Shown here: positions 1-8,022 of the stretch, piece after piece
How the letters are laid out: the number at the start of each line of letters is the position of its first letter
How positions within the stretch are numbered: the first letter of the stretch is position 1
Program-made: the position numbers and the translations under genes
Origin: Eubacterium sp.
GTDB lineage: Bacteria; Bacillota; Clostridia; Lachnospirales; Lachnospiraceae
DNA: 64,000 nt
Assembly (NCBI GenBank): GCA_024690665.1
Contig: JAILOU010000051.1
Location: 1 to 64,000 of the forward strand
Reading direction: 5' to 3'
The notes under the pieces: model-generated
What the model was told of the DNA's origin: nothing
The model's input: only the letters and a program-made list of their open reading frames with translations
Database searches by the model: none

Positions 1-2
1 AT

Positions 3-149
3 TTCATGATTAGTCATGGTCTTGGTTTAATAGTGATTCCAGAGAATCATGTTCCGGAGTTCAAAAAGAAACTTGTTCATTATTATGAAAGTGCAGATAT
101 TGCAGATATAAGTGAATTCCTAAAAACAAACTGTTGGAAAAAGATGTAG
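3..149 (+). CDS. C-terminal end of an unidentified protein, possibly Fic-like (partial at window edge)
   Basis: An open frame enters from the left edge and ends at TAG 147-149, giving 48 residues. They begin FMISHGLGLIVIPENHVPEF and end in NCWKKM. The pattern of a short helix, a hydrophobic IVIPEN strand, then a FKKxLVxYYES helix resembles the tail that follows the catalytic loop in Fic-family (AMP-transferase/toxin) proteins, but the HxFx(D/E)GNGR core lies outside the window, so this is a guess from the tail only. It lies directly upstream of an integrase stub, which fits an accessory gene at a rearranged site. Confidence 0.4.
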   Translation, partial: FMISHGLGLIVIPENHVPEFKKKLVHYYESADIADISEFLKTNCWKKM

Positions 150-382
150 ATTTGAATTTAAGTAGGTCACTTGTGGTCATCGGGGGATGCGGAGTATTCC
201 AATATTGGGATTAATAAGATAGAGAGTTTGCTTCGTACACTAAGATGCCCGTTTTGCTCTATATGTAGGGAAGAAGAAATTGGTAAAACGGAAGGAATTT
301 GAAAAGTTTATCGTAGATAATATTGAAATATAGCAACACCTTGTTTTTAGCGGTTTTTGCGTACTTGAAAAATGAAACTACA
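150..382. other. Non-coding or decayed stretch, no gene recognised
   Basis: Only short interrupted frames are present, for example a run ending EKFIVDNIEI before a TAG near 333. No ribosome site is linked to any of them. It looks like decayed sequence between the partial upstream gene and the promoter at 383. Confidence 0.5.
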
Positions 383-411
383 TTGTAAAGAGCCCTTGAT
401 TAGTGTATAAT
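383..411 (+). promoter_or_regulatory. Sigma-A promoter upstream of integrase stub and ychF
   Basis: TTGTAA (383-388), a 17-bp spacer and a perfect TATAAT (406-411). It would transcribe the integrase stub at 458 and read on into ychF with a leader of about 170 nt, so it may have been captured from the mobile element. Confidence 0.6.
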
Positions 412-457
412 ATACAAGCTGATTTGGGGCTTCTTTAGTAGAAGAAAGGAGTCGCAA

Positions 458-532
458 ATGGGAAAAGATTTAAGAGGAAATGAGTTTGAAGACGGGATTT
501 ATCAGAAACCCAATGGCACTCGGTCAGAGTAG
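458..532 (+). pseudogene. Remnant of Tn916-type tyrosine integrase, N-terminus only
   Basis: The ATG at 458 has a good ribosome site (GAAAGGAG, about 8 nt upstream). The 24-residue frame starts MGKDLRGNEFEDGIYQKPNG and stops at TAG 530-532. This closely follows the N-terminus of Tn916/Tn1545-family integrases (MGKDL+G+ELG-G+ YQR-DG), whose AP2-like arm-binding domain starts this way. After the stop another frame continues with RVANRRNRVN-like residues, reminiscent of the next beta strand, which suggests a frameshift followed by a deletion of the rest. No catalytic domain remains. Confidence 0.6.
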
Positions 533-585
533 CAAATCGCAGAAATCGCGTAAATTTAAGGAATTTTAAGGAGATATAGAAGAAA

Positions 586-1686
586 ATGAAATTAGGAATC
601 GTAGGTTTACCAAACGTTGGAAAAAGTACATTATTTAATTCGCTGACAAAGGCGGGAGCAGAAAGTGCAAACTATCCGTTTTGTACGATTGACCCGAATG
701 TTGGCGTGGTAGCCGTACCGGATGAAAGAATTAAAAAGCTCGGTGAACTATATAATACGAAGAAAGTGACACCGGCTGTAATTGAATTCGTTGATATCGC
801 CGGACTTGTTAAGGGTGCAAGTCATGGAGAAGGACTTGGTAATCAGTTCCTTGCCAATATTCGAGAAGTCGATGCAATTGTGCATGTGGTAAGATGCTTT
901 GAAGATGCCAATGTGGTACATGTAGACGGAAGCATTGATCCGGGAAGAGATATTGAAACCATTAACCTGGAGCTGATATTCTCAGATGTAGAGATTCTGG
1001 AAAGAAGAATTGCCAAGGTGGCAAAGCAGGCGCGTATGGATAAGGCGCTGGCGAAAGAACTTGAAATGCTCGAGGCATTAAAGGCACATCTCGAAGAAGG
1101 AAAGATGGCGCGTACCTTTGAAGTGCCGGATGATGATGATTTACAAAAGGCATATAAAGAATACAATCTTTTAACCGGTAAGAAGACGATCTATGCAGCC
1201 AATGTCGCAGAAGATGATCTGGCAAATGACGGCGCAGACAATGCCAATGTGGCGGCGGTAAGAGAAATTGCAAAAGGCGAAGGCAGTGAAGTGTTCGTAA
1301 TCTGTGCACAGATTGAACAGGAAATCTCAGAACTAGACGATGACGAAAAGGCAATGTTCTTAGAAGATCTTGGTCTTAGCGAATCAGGACTTGATAAACT
1401 GATTAAGGCAAGTTATAAGCTTCTCGGACTGATATCTTTCCTGACGGCGGGAGAAGATGAGTGCCGTGCATGGACAATTAAGGAAGGTACAAAGGCACCG
1501 CAGGCAGCCGGTAAGATTCACACCGATTTCGAAAGAGGATTTATTAAGGCAGAAGTTGTAAATTACCAGGATCTACTTGATAACGGATCACTTGCGGCTG
1601 CAAGAGAAAAAGGAATTGTCGGAATGGAAGGAAAGGAATATGTCGTAAAAGACGGCGATGTAATATTATTCCGTTTCAATGTATAA
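586..1686 (+). CDS. ychF: YchF/Ola1-type translation-associated ATPase
   Basis: A 366-residue protein of normal family length. G1 is GLPNVGKST at residues 7-15 and G3 is DIAGLVKG near residue 70. The G4 position reads NVAE in place of NKxD, the change that makes this Obg-related family prefer ATP over GTP. A central coiled coil (about 130-190) and a C-terminal TGS domain (AWTIKEGTKAP onward) complete the architecture. YchF is cytoplasmic, ribosome-associated and linked to oxidative stress response. The start is fixed by AAGGAGATAT upstream and by the conserved N-terminus MKLGIVGLPN. It is followed by rplS after a promoter, so probably its own unit. Confidence 0.96.
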   Translation: MKLGIVGLPNVGKSTLFNSLTKAGAESANYPFCTIDPNVGVVAVPDERIKKLGELYNTKKVTPAVIEFVDIAGLVKGASHGEGLGNQFLANIREVDAIVHVVRCFEDANVVHVDGSIDPGRDIETINLELIFSDVEILERRIAKVAKQARMDKALAKELEMLEALKAHLEEGKMARTFEVPDDDDLQKAYKEYNLLTGKKTIYAANVAEDDLANDGADNANVAAVREIAKGEGSEVFVICAQIEQEISELDDDEKAMFLEDLGLSESGLDKLIKASYKLLGLISFLTAGEDECRAWTIKEGTKAPQAAGKIHTDFERGFIKAEVVNYQDLLDNGSLAAAREKGIVGMEGKEYVVKDGDVILFRFNV

Positions 1687-1692
1687 AAACAC

Positions 1693-1721
1693 TTGCTATT
1701 TATGTAAAACTATGATAATAT
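1693..1721 (+). promoter_or_regulatory. Promoter for rplS
   Basis: TTGCTA (1693-1698), 17-bp spacer and TAATAT (1716-1721) within an A/T-rich stretch; an overlapping TATGAT is also possible. About 75 nt of leader precedes the rplS ribosome site. Firmicute rplS leaders can carry an autoregulatory L19 RNA structure, but I could not confirm one here. Confidence 0.5.
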
Positions 1722-1803
1722 ATCAATCTGTGAGACAAAAAACGCGATGGTCCTCTGTTACGAAGAGTATTAAGAACATCAACATATTTTAGGAGGTCAC
1801 AAG

Positions 1804-2154
1804 ATGAACGCACAGGAAATTATTAAAAACATTGAACAGGCAGAATTAAAAGAAAACGCACCGGAATTTCGCGTAGGTGACACAGTACGTGTTCACAACT
1901 TAATCAAAGAAGGAAACCGCGAAAGAATCCAGGTATTCGAAGGCGTTGTTCTTAAGAAACAGGGCGGAAGCAACCGTGAGACATTTACAGTACGTAAGTT
2001 CTCTAACGGTGTAGGAGTTGAAAAGACATGGCCACTTCACTCTCCATTTGTAGAGAAAGTAGAAGTTGTTCGTCCTGGTAAAGTTAGACGTGCTAAGCTT
2101 AACTATCTTAGAGGTCGTATCGGTAAGAGAGCTAAAGTTAAAGAACGTAAATAA
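1804..2154 (+). CDS. rplS: 50S ribosomal protein L19
   Basis: A 116-residue protein, the usual length. The diagnostic stretch [20 protein letters not shown] is followed by VFEGVV, FTVRK and [19 protein letters not shown], ending [21 protein letters not shown]19 sits at the interface of the 30S and 50S subunits. The ribosome site TAGGAGGTCACAAG precedes the ATG. An intrinsic terminator follows directly, so it is expressed from its own promoter, apart from lepB-rbgA-rnhB, although that neighbour order (rplS, rbgA, rnhB) is the same as in Bacillus. Confidence 0.98.
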   Translation: MNAQEIIKNIEQAELKENAPEFRVGDTVRVHNLIKEGNRERIQVFEGVVLKKQGGSNRETFTVRKFSNGVGVEKTWPLHSPFVEKVEVVRPGKVRRAKLNYLRGRIGKRAKVKERK

Positions 2155-2169
2155 TTTGCGTAAAAGAAG

Positions 2170-2199
2170 AGGTCATCGCATAGGCGGTGACCTTTTTTT
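2170..2199 (+). terminator. Intrinsic terminator after rplS
   Basis: Ten-base stem AGGTCATCGC (2170-2179) with GCGGTGACCT (2184-2193), loop ATAG, one G-U pair, then seven T. Confidence 0.9.
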
Positions 2200-2200
2200 G

Positions 2201-2209
2201 TGATATAAT
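2201..2209 (+). promoter_or_regulatory. Extended -10 promoter for the lepB-rbgA-rnhB operon
   Basis: TGA followed by a perfect TATAAT (2204-2209) right after the rplS terminator. The TGn extension can compensate for the lack of a clear -35 box, which would have to lie inside the terminator stem. Confidence 0.5.
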
Positions 2210-2243
2210 CGTATGGAATATTTTAGATGGAGATAGTTAAGAC

Positions 2244-2831
2244 ATGATCTTTCAAAGCAGAAGACCGGGGCCTAATTTTGCGCGCCGGAAGAAGGAAGTA
2301 GACACAGATAAAGTAAAAGGCATCGCATCGTGGGTGATAGAAATCATTATTGTAGTTTTTATTGCGTTTGCGATTGTGTATTTTGTGGGAATGAAAAGCA
2401 GTGTGGTAGGCTCCTCGATGTCGCCGACATTTGAAGAAGGAGATACGGTGCTGATTAATCGTATGATTTATAAATTGACCGATCCGAAGGCGAACGATAT
2501 CATTGTCTTTATGCCAAATGGAAATGAGAAGTCTCACTACTATATCAAACGAGTGATTGCGGTGCCGGGAGATACGGTACAGATTGTAGATGGCGTTGTG
2601 TATGTAAATGGTGAAGAGTTTGAAGAAGAAATCGATGTTGAGGAGATTGAAAATGCACAGCTCGCAGAAGATGAGATTGTGTTAGAGGACGACGAATACT
2701 TTGTATTAGGAGACAATCGAAACAACAGTGAAGACAGCCGATATGCCAATATCGGTAATATAAAGGAAGAATATATCGTCGGTAAAGTATGGTTTTGTAC
2801 CGCGAAGGGCCGATTTGGATTTGCAAATTAA
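2244..2831 (+). CDS. lepB: Type I signal peptidase
   Basis: A 195-residue serine protease that removes signal peptides from exported preproteins. A single N-terminal membrane anchor spans about residues 29-49, leaving the catalytic domain outside the cell. The nucleophile box GSSMSPTFEEGD gives Ser58 and the box YIKRVIAVPGD gives the general-base Lys102. Box E, GDNRNNSEDSR, lies near residue 155. This matches the short Gram-positive SipS form. Start ATG 2244 follows GGAGATAGTTAAGAC. It is the first gene of an operon with rbgA, which begins 17 nt after its stop. Confidence 0.95.
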   Translation: MIFQSRRPGPNFARRKKEVDTDKVKGIASWVIEIIIVVFIAFAIVYFVGMKSSVVGSSMSPTFEEGDTVLINRMIYKLTDPKANDIIVFMPNGNEKSHYYIKRVIAVPGDTVQIVDGVVYVNGEEFEEEIDVEEIENAQLAEDEIVLEDDEYFVLGDNRNNSEDSRYANIGNIKEEYIVGKVWFCTAKGRFGFAN

Positions 2832-2848
2832 CGAAAGAGGTAATAGTT

Positions 2849-3712
2849 ATGAATTATCAGTGGTATCCGGGACATATGACGAAGGCGAAACGCCAGATGC
2901 AAGAAGATATAAAACTGATTGATTTGATTATAGAAATTACGGATGCGCGTGTGCCAATGAGTTCGCGTAATCCGGATATCGATGAAATTGGAAGAAATAA
3001 ATCAAGACTGATTTTATTAAATAAATCAGACCTTGCAGACCCTGCAGCCAATGAGGCGTGGATTCAGTATTTTAAAAAGCAGGGATATCATGCGGTGGGA
3101 ATTGATGCCAGAAATAAAAATGGAATCAAGAAGGTACAAAATACCATCTTAGAAGCCTGTAAGGAAAAGATTGAAAGGGATAAGAGAAAAGGAATAAAAA
3201 ACCGTCCGGTTCGCGCAATGGTAGTAGGGATTCCAAATGTTGGGAAGTCAACATTTATCAATACTTATGCGGGAAAAGCAGCAACCAAGACCGGCAATAA
3301 GCCGGGCGTCACAAAGGGAAAGCAGTGGGTGCGTCTGAATAAGAGTGTGGAGCTTTTAGATACTCCGGGTATTTTATGGCCGAAATTTGAAGATCAGATT
3401 GTTGGAGAAAGACTGGCCATGATTGGTTCGATTAAGGATGATGTATTGAATATCGAAGAGCTTTCTTTGGTAATGATTGATTATCTGCGAGAACATTATA
3501 AAGGCGCAATTGAGAAGCGTTATGAGGTATCAGAAGAAGGTCGTCACGTGGAAGTGCTAGAACGCATAGCAGAAAAACGTGGCTGCATCAAGCGCGACAG
3601 CGAAATTGATTATGCGAAGGCATCTGCGCTTGTAATGGATGAATTTCGAAATGGAAGACTTGGAAGAGTGACGCTGGAACTTCCGGGACGCGGTGAAGAC
3701 AAAGATGCTTAA
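2849..3712 (+). CDS. rbgA: Ribosome biogenesis GTPase RbgA/YlqF
   Basis: A circularly permuted GTPase needed for late 50S assembly. The motif order shows the permutation: G4 (LLNKSD) comes first, then G5 (DARNK), then G1 (GIPNVGKST), G2 (TK), and G3 (DTPG). The N-terminus MNYQWYPGHMTKAKRQM is the family hallmark, which is why ATG 2849 is chosen over a longer frame that begins inside lepB; it also has AAAGAGG at the correct distance. Length 287 residues. It overlaps rnhB slightly, as expected for translational coupling. Confidence 0.95.
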   Translation: MNYQWYPGHMTKAKRQMQEDIKLIDLIIEITDARVPMSSRNPDIDEIGRNKSRLILLNKSDLADPAANEAWIQYFKKQGYHAVGIDARNKNGIKKVQNTILEACKEKIERDKRKGIKNRPVRAMVVGIPNVGKSTFINTYAGKAATKTGNKPGVTKGKQWVRLNKSVELLDTPGILWPKFEDQIVGERLAMIGSIKDDVLNIEELSLVMIDYLREHYKGAIEKRYEVSEEGRHVEVLERIAEKRGCIKRDSEIDYAKASALVMDEFRNGRLGRVTLELPGRGEDKDA

Positions 3713-4460
3713 AATAGGAGAAATTAAGGAACTGCTAAAAAACACGCCGAATGAACAATTGCCGGTCTTTATAGAGGAATATGAGGTTGATGAACGAGGC
3801 GGTGTACAAAAACTCGTGGAACAGGCGCATAAACGCTATAAGCGTCTGCTTGCAGAAAAGGAGAGAATCTATAAGCTGCAGGAATATGAACGAAAGTATG
3901 CTTCGTGTGATTACATATGCGGAATCGATGAAGTGGGCAGAGGACCATTTGCGGGACCTGTTGTGACGGCTGCGGTGATTTTGCCGAAAGACTGTGATAT
4001 TCTCTATATTAATGACTCAAAAAAGTTAAGCGAGAAACGGCGCGAGGAGTTGTTTGAAGAAATTAAGGACAAAGCAATTGCATATAGCATCGGTATGAAT
4101 ACGGCGGAGCGGATTGATGAAATCAATATTTTGCAGGCAACACTGGAAGCGATGCGAAAAGCTATAAATTCTCTGGCCGTAAAACCCGATATATTATTAA
4201 ATGATGCAGTTACAATTCCGGGAGTAGATATTCCGCAGGAAGCCATAATAAAAGGGGATGCCAAGAGTATTTCTATTGGAGCGGCATCGATTATGGCGAA
4301 GGTAACCAGAGACCGCATGATGGTTGAGTATGACAAGGTCTATCCACAGTATCATTTTGCAGATAATAAGGGGTATGGAACACTTGAGCACAGGGAAGCG
4401 CTCAAACAGTTTGGTCCATGTCCGATTCACCGCGCAAGCTTTATACATAATTACGTGTAG
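3705..4460 (+). CDS. rnhB: Ribonuclease HII
   Basis: Cleaves the RNA strand of RNA/DNA hybrids and single ribonucleotides left in DNA. The catalytic DEDD set is visible: GIDEVGRGPFAGP (Asp, Glu), NDSKKLSEKRRE, LNDA (Asp), and IMAKVTRDRMM (Asp). The C-terminal block NKGYGTLEHREAL and GPCPIHRASF is typical. Start: ATG 3705 with GGTGA eight nt upstream is preferred; a GTG at 3693 is possible and would add four residues. Its start lies inside the end of rbgA. An N-terminal helical extension of about 65 residues precedes the catalytic domain, common in Clostridia. Confidence 0.95.
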   Translation: MLKIGEIKELLKNTPNEQLPVFIEEYEVDERGGVQKLVEQAHKRYKRLLAEKERIYKLQEYERKYASCDYICGIDEVGRGPFAGPVVTAAVILPKDCDILYINDSKKLSEKRREELFEEIKDKAIAYSIGMNTAERIDEINILQATLEAMRKAINSLAVKPDILLNDAVTIPGVDIPQEAIIKGDAKSISIGAASIMAKVTRDRMMVEYDKVYPQYHFADNKGYGTLEHREALKQFGPCPIHRASFIHNYV

Positions 4461-4484
4461 AAGCATAAAGGGGAGAACGAACTT

Positions 4485-6365
4485 ATGTTGTTTTCAAAAG
4501 TCAATGCATATCAAAGTAACCAGGCAGCCGGAACGCAGGCTCCGACACAGATTAAGGTGGCGCAGACGAAGATGGCGTCAACCCTTAAAGATATGAAGCC
4601 GGGGCAGGTGTTCGAGGGAACGGTCAGTGAAATGAAAAATGGTCAGGTGAAGATAGCCCTAAGTAACGGGCAGACAATTTCAGCTTCACTTGGTGGTAAG
4701 GTTTCTATGGCGCAGGGGGATACTTTGTTTTTTCAGGTGAAATCCACATCGGATAACGCCATCTATATTAAGCCTTATACATCATCGGAAGGACAAAATA
4801 TCAATCCGATCTTATATAAAGCTCTCGAGGCAGCAAATCTAGCCATTACCGAAACGAATTTAAAACTGGTTGATGCAATGATGCAAGAAGGCATGGGCAT
4901 TGACAAAAATTCCCTGGGACGGATGTCGCAGGTTATTTCCGGTTTTAATACGACGGATATTACTTCACTTGTGCAGATGCAAAAACTCGGACTTGAAATT
5001 ACAGAAAGCAACTTTAATCAGTTTGTAAATTATAAAAACAATGAGCAGGCATTTTTGACAGAGCTTAATACGCTAAGTACCGGAATCTCTCAGACCTATG
5101 CGTCAAATGAGAATACGCCGGCGCAGATATTGCAGCTTAACAGTCAGCTGGTAGGCATGCTTGAAGATACTCCGCTTTTGCAGCAGCAGACCAGCCAGCT
5201 GATGCAACAGACATTGGGAGCTGTTGTAGAAGGAGAGGTTGTCAATACCATGGAGCCGCAGGCGATGCAGGAAAGTGCTAATCTGGCGCAGGTGGCCACA
5301 CAGCAGATGGCGGCAGAAGGGGAAGGTGCCTTGCTGCAGTCGGCTCAAACGGCTGCACAGACCGGACAGGTGACGGCAGAAGGAACGCCTCAGCCTGTAA
5401 CCGTTGTGCTTGAACAGGCAGCAGCGCCGGTCGCAGAAGGAGAAGCGGCTGTAAATGCATCTGAAGCAGCAGTGAATGCAGACGGAGATGAAGTGCTCAT
5501 GCAGCAAAGCGTGACCTATCAGCCAAGTTCTGCAGGAGCGATTTTAGGAGAACAGGGCATCTTGAATCTGTCACAACAGATGCTCGAAGTACCTCAGCTT
5601 GCGGCGGATGGGAATCTGTTTCAGGGGAATGTTTTAAATCCGAATCTGACAAAGGAGCAGGTGCTTCAGGAGATTACGACGATTTTAAGTAATGCCAATC
5701 TTACGCCTGAGGAACAGGCGCTGGCAAAACAGCTTTTGTCCGGGAAGGAATACCAGACGCTTTTAAATAATGCGCTTATGGATCAGTGGACCTTGACGCC
5801 GAAGCTCGTATCGGAAAAGCAGAATATCGAAGGTTTATATGAACGCTTACAACAGCAGATGAAACAGATATCTGATGCGATGAGTTCGATGAACGGAGAC
5901 GGCGCTAAACATGCAGGAACCGGAGCAAAAAATGTTATGAGCAACATAGAGTTTATGAATCAGATTAACCAGCTGTATAATTATGTGCAGATTCCGCTTA
6001 AGATGATGAATCAAAATGTACACAGTGATCTGTTTGTCTATACCAATAAGAGAAATCTGGCGGATCGAGACGGCGATCTAAGCTGCTTATTACATCTTGA
6101 TATGGAACATCTTGGTCCTACGGACGTCTATGTTAAGATGCATGGTGCGAATATTAATACAGACTTTTCACTGTCGGATGATAAGTCTTATGAACTGATT
6201 ATGAATAATATTCACATACTGGAGAGCAGGCTTAATGACCTCGGTTACACGTGTGAAGTCAATGTTAAGAATACGCAGGAAAAACAAGATTTTGTAAAAG
6301 ATTTTTTGGAACAGGAAGAACGTGTTGGTACCATCAAGCGATATTCGTTTGATATGAAAGCGTAG
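4485..6365 (+). CDS. FliK-like hook-length-control family protein (YlqG position)
   Basis: A 626-residue protein. An N-terminal region (1-110) with a small beta-rich segment is followed by a long Gln/Ala/Glu-rich low-complexity linker (about 200-340) that lacks any catalytic motif. The last 120 residues (LLHLDMEHLGPTDVYVKMHG onward) match the pattern of the Flg_hook C-terminal domain of FliK: strands around LG-x-V-x-V, then an amphipathic helix ending in LNDLGY. In Bacillus the same slot after rnhB holds ylqG, followed by an FlhB-tail homologue, exactly as here. The function in this operon outside a flagellar cluster is unknown. Ribosome site GGGGAGAACGAACTT. Confidence 0.7.
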   Translation: MLFSKVNAYQSNQAAGTQAPTQIKVAQTKMASTLKDMKPGQVFEGTVSEMKNGQVKIALSNGQTISASLGGKVSMAQGDTLFFQVKSTSDNAIYIKPYTSSEGQNINPILYKALEAANLAITETNLKLVDAMMQEGMGIDKNSLGRMSQVISGFNTTDITSLVQMQKLGLEITESNFNQFVNYKNNEQAFLTELNTLSTGISQTYASNENTPAQILQLNSQLVGMLEDTPLLQQQTSQLMQQTLGAVVEGEVVNTMEPQAMQESANLAQVATQQMAAEGEGALLQSAQTAAQTGQVTAEGTPQPVTVVLEQAAAPVAEGEAAVNASEAAVNADGDEVLMQQSVTYQPSSAGAILGEQGILNLSQQMLEVPQLAADGNLFQGNVLNPNLTKEQVLQEITTILSNANLTPEEQALAKQLLSGKEYQTLLNNALMDQWTLTPKLVSEKQNIEGLYERLQQQMKQISDAMSSMNGDGAKHAGTGAKNVMSNIEFMNQINQLYNYVQIPLKMMNQNVHSDLFVYTNKRNLADRDGDLSCLLHLDMEHLGPTDVYVKMHGANINTDFSLSDDKSYELIMNNIHILESRLNDLGYTCEVNVKNTQEKQDFVKDFLEQEERVGTIKRYSFDMKA

Positions 6366-6372
6366 GGCAGAT

Positions 6373-6657
6373 ATGGCAAATCAAAAAGATACAGAAAAAC
6401 AAAAAACAGCCGTTGCGCTCAAATACGAGCCGGGAGATGTTGCGCCAAAGATTCTTGCGACAGGTAAGGGTGCTGTTGCGGATAAGATTATCGAAAAGGG
6501 AAAGGAATCCGATGTTCCTTTTTACAAAGACGATAAGCTGGCAGAGACCCTATCGCACCTGGATATTGGTGATATGATTCCACCGGAGCTATATGAAGTT
6601 GTGGCGCAGATTCTGGTATTTGTTTCGGATATGGATACCATTCGGCAAAAATTGTAA
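6373..6657 (+). CDS. FlhB C-terminal domain homologue (YlqH-like)
   Basis: A 94-residue protein corresponding only to the cytoplasmic tail of the flagellar export switch FlhB. The block TAVALKYEPGDVAPKILATG followed by VPFYKDDKLAETL and IPPELYEVVAQIL is the FlhB_C fold. FlhB cleaves itself at an NPTH loop just before this block; that motif is absent here, so this protein begins at about the post-cleavage position and cannot auto-process. It follows the FliK-like gene by 7 nt. In real flagella FliK touches FlhB_C, so the pair may form a stripped-down complex, but no partner is visible in the window. Confidence 0.8.
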   Translation: MANQKDTEKQKTAVALKYEPGDVAPKILATGKGAVADKIIEKGKESDVPFYKDDKLAETLSHLDIGDMIPPELYEVVAQILVFVSDMDTIRQKL

Positions 6658-6680
6658 AAGCAAGAAAAAGGGGAAGAGTT

Positions 6681-7037
6681 ATGGGGGAAAGTACACGTGC
6701 ACTGGGCGCAGCGAAGGAACGCCTTGCAGAAAAATACCTGACGGCAGTCGGGTATCGGATTATTGAACGAAATTATCGATGCCGGTCAGGAGAGATTGAT
6801 TTGATAGGACTCGAAAAAAGAATTTTGGCATTTATCGAAGTGAAATATAGAAGCTCGATTCGATACGGTGATCCTACCTGTGCGGTAAATCATAAGAAGA
6901 GACGCACAATCTGCCGCGTGGCTTCCTACTTTCGGCTGACACATCCGGCATTGGCATCCTACCAGTGCCGATTCGACATTGTGTCGATTACGCCACAGGA
7001 AATAGCACTTTATCGAAATGCATTTGAGATATGTTAG
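6681..7037 (+). CDS. yraN: UPF0102 nuclease-like protein YraN
   Basis: A 118-residue protein of the UPF0102 family with a restriction-endonuclease-like core. The pattern GAAKERLAEKYL, GYRIIERNYRCRSGEIDLIG, then AFIEVKYRSS shows the E-x-D...E-x-K residues characteristic of this fold (Glu/Asp of GEIDLI and Glu-Val-Lys). A possible role in DNA repair or recombination is known only loosely for the family. Ribosome site AAAGGGGAAGAGTT. The neighbour rnhB in the same operon also fits nucleic-acid maintenance. The last residues (ALYRNAFEIC) are slightly shorter than in many homologues. Confidence 0.9.
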   Translation: MGESTRALGAAKERLAEKYLTAVGYRIIERNYRCRSGEIDLIGLEKRILAFIEVKYRSSIRYGDPTCAVNHKKRRTICRVASYFRLTHPALASYQCRFDIVSITPQEIALYRNAFEIC

Positions 7038-7049
7038 GAAAGGATTATT

Positions 7050-7862
7050 ATGCAATATAAAAATCAGATAGAAGTTCCATACCTGACCGGCACGAAACTG
7101 CCGGTCTTAAAATATCCATTGTTAGAATCCGTTGATTGCGTGAAACATCTGTTTACGACACGCATGGGAGGTGTAAGCAGCGGGATCTATGACAGTTTGA
7201 ATCTTAGTTTTGACAGAGGTGATGATGAAACGTGTGTTATGGAGAATTACCGGCGCGTTGCTGAGTATCTTGGGGTTGGTCTTGATGACATCGTAACGTC
7301 CAGGCAGATGCACACAACCAATGTCCGCGTTGTCGGCAGAGAAGATGGCGGAGCAGGGCTTACAAAACAGCGAACCTATGAGGATGTTGACGGACTTCTT
7401 ACCAACGAAAAGAATCTTGTGCTGGCAACATTTTTTGCAGATTGTGTACCGCTTTATTTTGTCGACCCGGTGCATGAAGCAATTGCGCTTAGTCATTCCG
7501 GATGGCGCGGTACGGCAGGGAAGATGGGAAAGGTAACCGTGGAAGCAATGGCGAAAGAGTATGGGACTCAACCGGAAGATGTTATCTGCGCCATCGGACC
7601 TTCTATCTGCCAGGAGTGTTATGAAGTAAGTGAAGAAGTTGCAGTTCAATTTCCGAAGGAAGTATCATACCGAAAGGCGGATGGAAAGTATCAATTAGAC
7701 CTTTGGAGGGCAAATGAACTTGTGTTATTAGAAGCAGGTGTTTTGCCGGATCATATACAAACCACAAAATTATGTACCTGTTGTAATGAAAAAGAATTAT
7801 TTTCACACAGGGCAAGCAAGGGAAAACGCGGAAATCTGGGAGCTTTTTTAATGTTGGTGTAA
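7050..7862 (+). CDS. pgeF: Purine nucleoside phosphorylase YfiH/LACC1 family
   Basis: A 270-residue member of the former DUF152 or polyphenol-oxidase family. Homologues act as purine nucleoside phosphorylase/adenosine deaminase, and a proteobacterial member edits peptidoglycan precursors (PgeF). Family signatures are FTTRMGGVSSGIYDSLNLS, SRQMHT, FADCVPLYF, the metal-binding HSGWRGT, IGPSICQECYEV, and a C-terminal CTCC...FSHRASKGKRGN segment. The zinc/copper ligands His (HSGWRG) and Cys (FADCVP, IGPSICQ) are intact. Ribosome site AGGAAAGGATTATT. Last gene of the lepB operon; no terminator is obvious after it. Confidence 0.9.
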   Translation: MQYKNQIEVPYLTGTKLPVLKYPLLESVDCVKHLFTTRMGGVSSGIYDSLNLSFDRGDDETCVMENYRRVAEYLGVGLDDIVTSRQMHTTNVRVVGREDGGAGLTKQRTYEDVDGLLTNEKNLVLATFFADCVPLYFVDPVHEAIALSHSGWRGTAGKMGKVTVEAMAKEYGTQPEDVICAIGPSICQECYEVSEEVAVQFPKEVSYRKADGKYQLDLWRANELVLLEAGVLPDHIQTTKLCTCCNEKELFSHRASKGKRGNLGAFLMLV

Positions 7863-7960
7863 TAACAATGCAATAGTCTTCTCGTTTCATATAGGAAAAA
7901 TGTTACATATTTTCTAAAAATTGTAACAAAGATTTAAATTCTATCAGACAATTTAAGAGG

Positions 7961-7966
7961 TATAAT
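7961..7966 (+). promoter_or_regulatory. -10 box for the secreted protein gene
   Basis: A perfect TATAAT (7961-7966) lies about 55 nt before the start. No good -35 is visible at 17 bp. The segment just upstream repeats TGTTACAT / TTGTAACA as an inverted pair (about 7900-7928), which might be an operator or a weak hairpin. Confidence 0.4.
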
Positions 7967-8022
7967 AACAGTAGATAATAATCGAATACCTTGAGGGTCT
8001 AGTTAGAAGGGAGATGGAATCT

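Noticed and set aside
1721-1803. L19 leader RNA (autoregulatory element)
   Set aside because: The leader is long enough but I could not fold a convincing conserved structure by eye, so it is mentioned only with the promoter.
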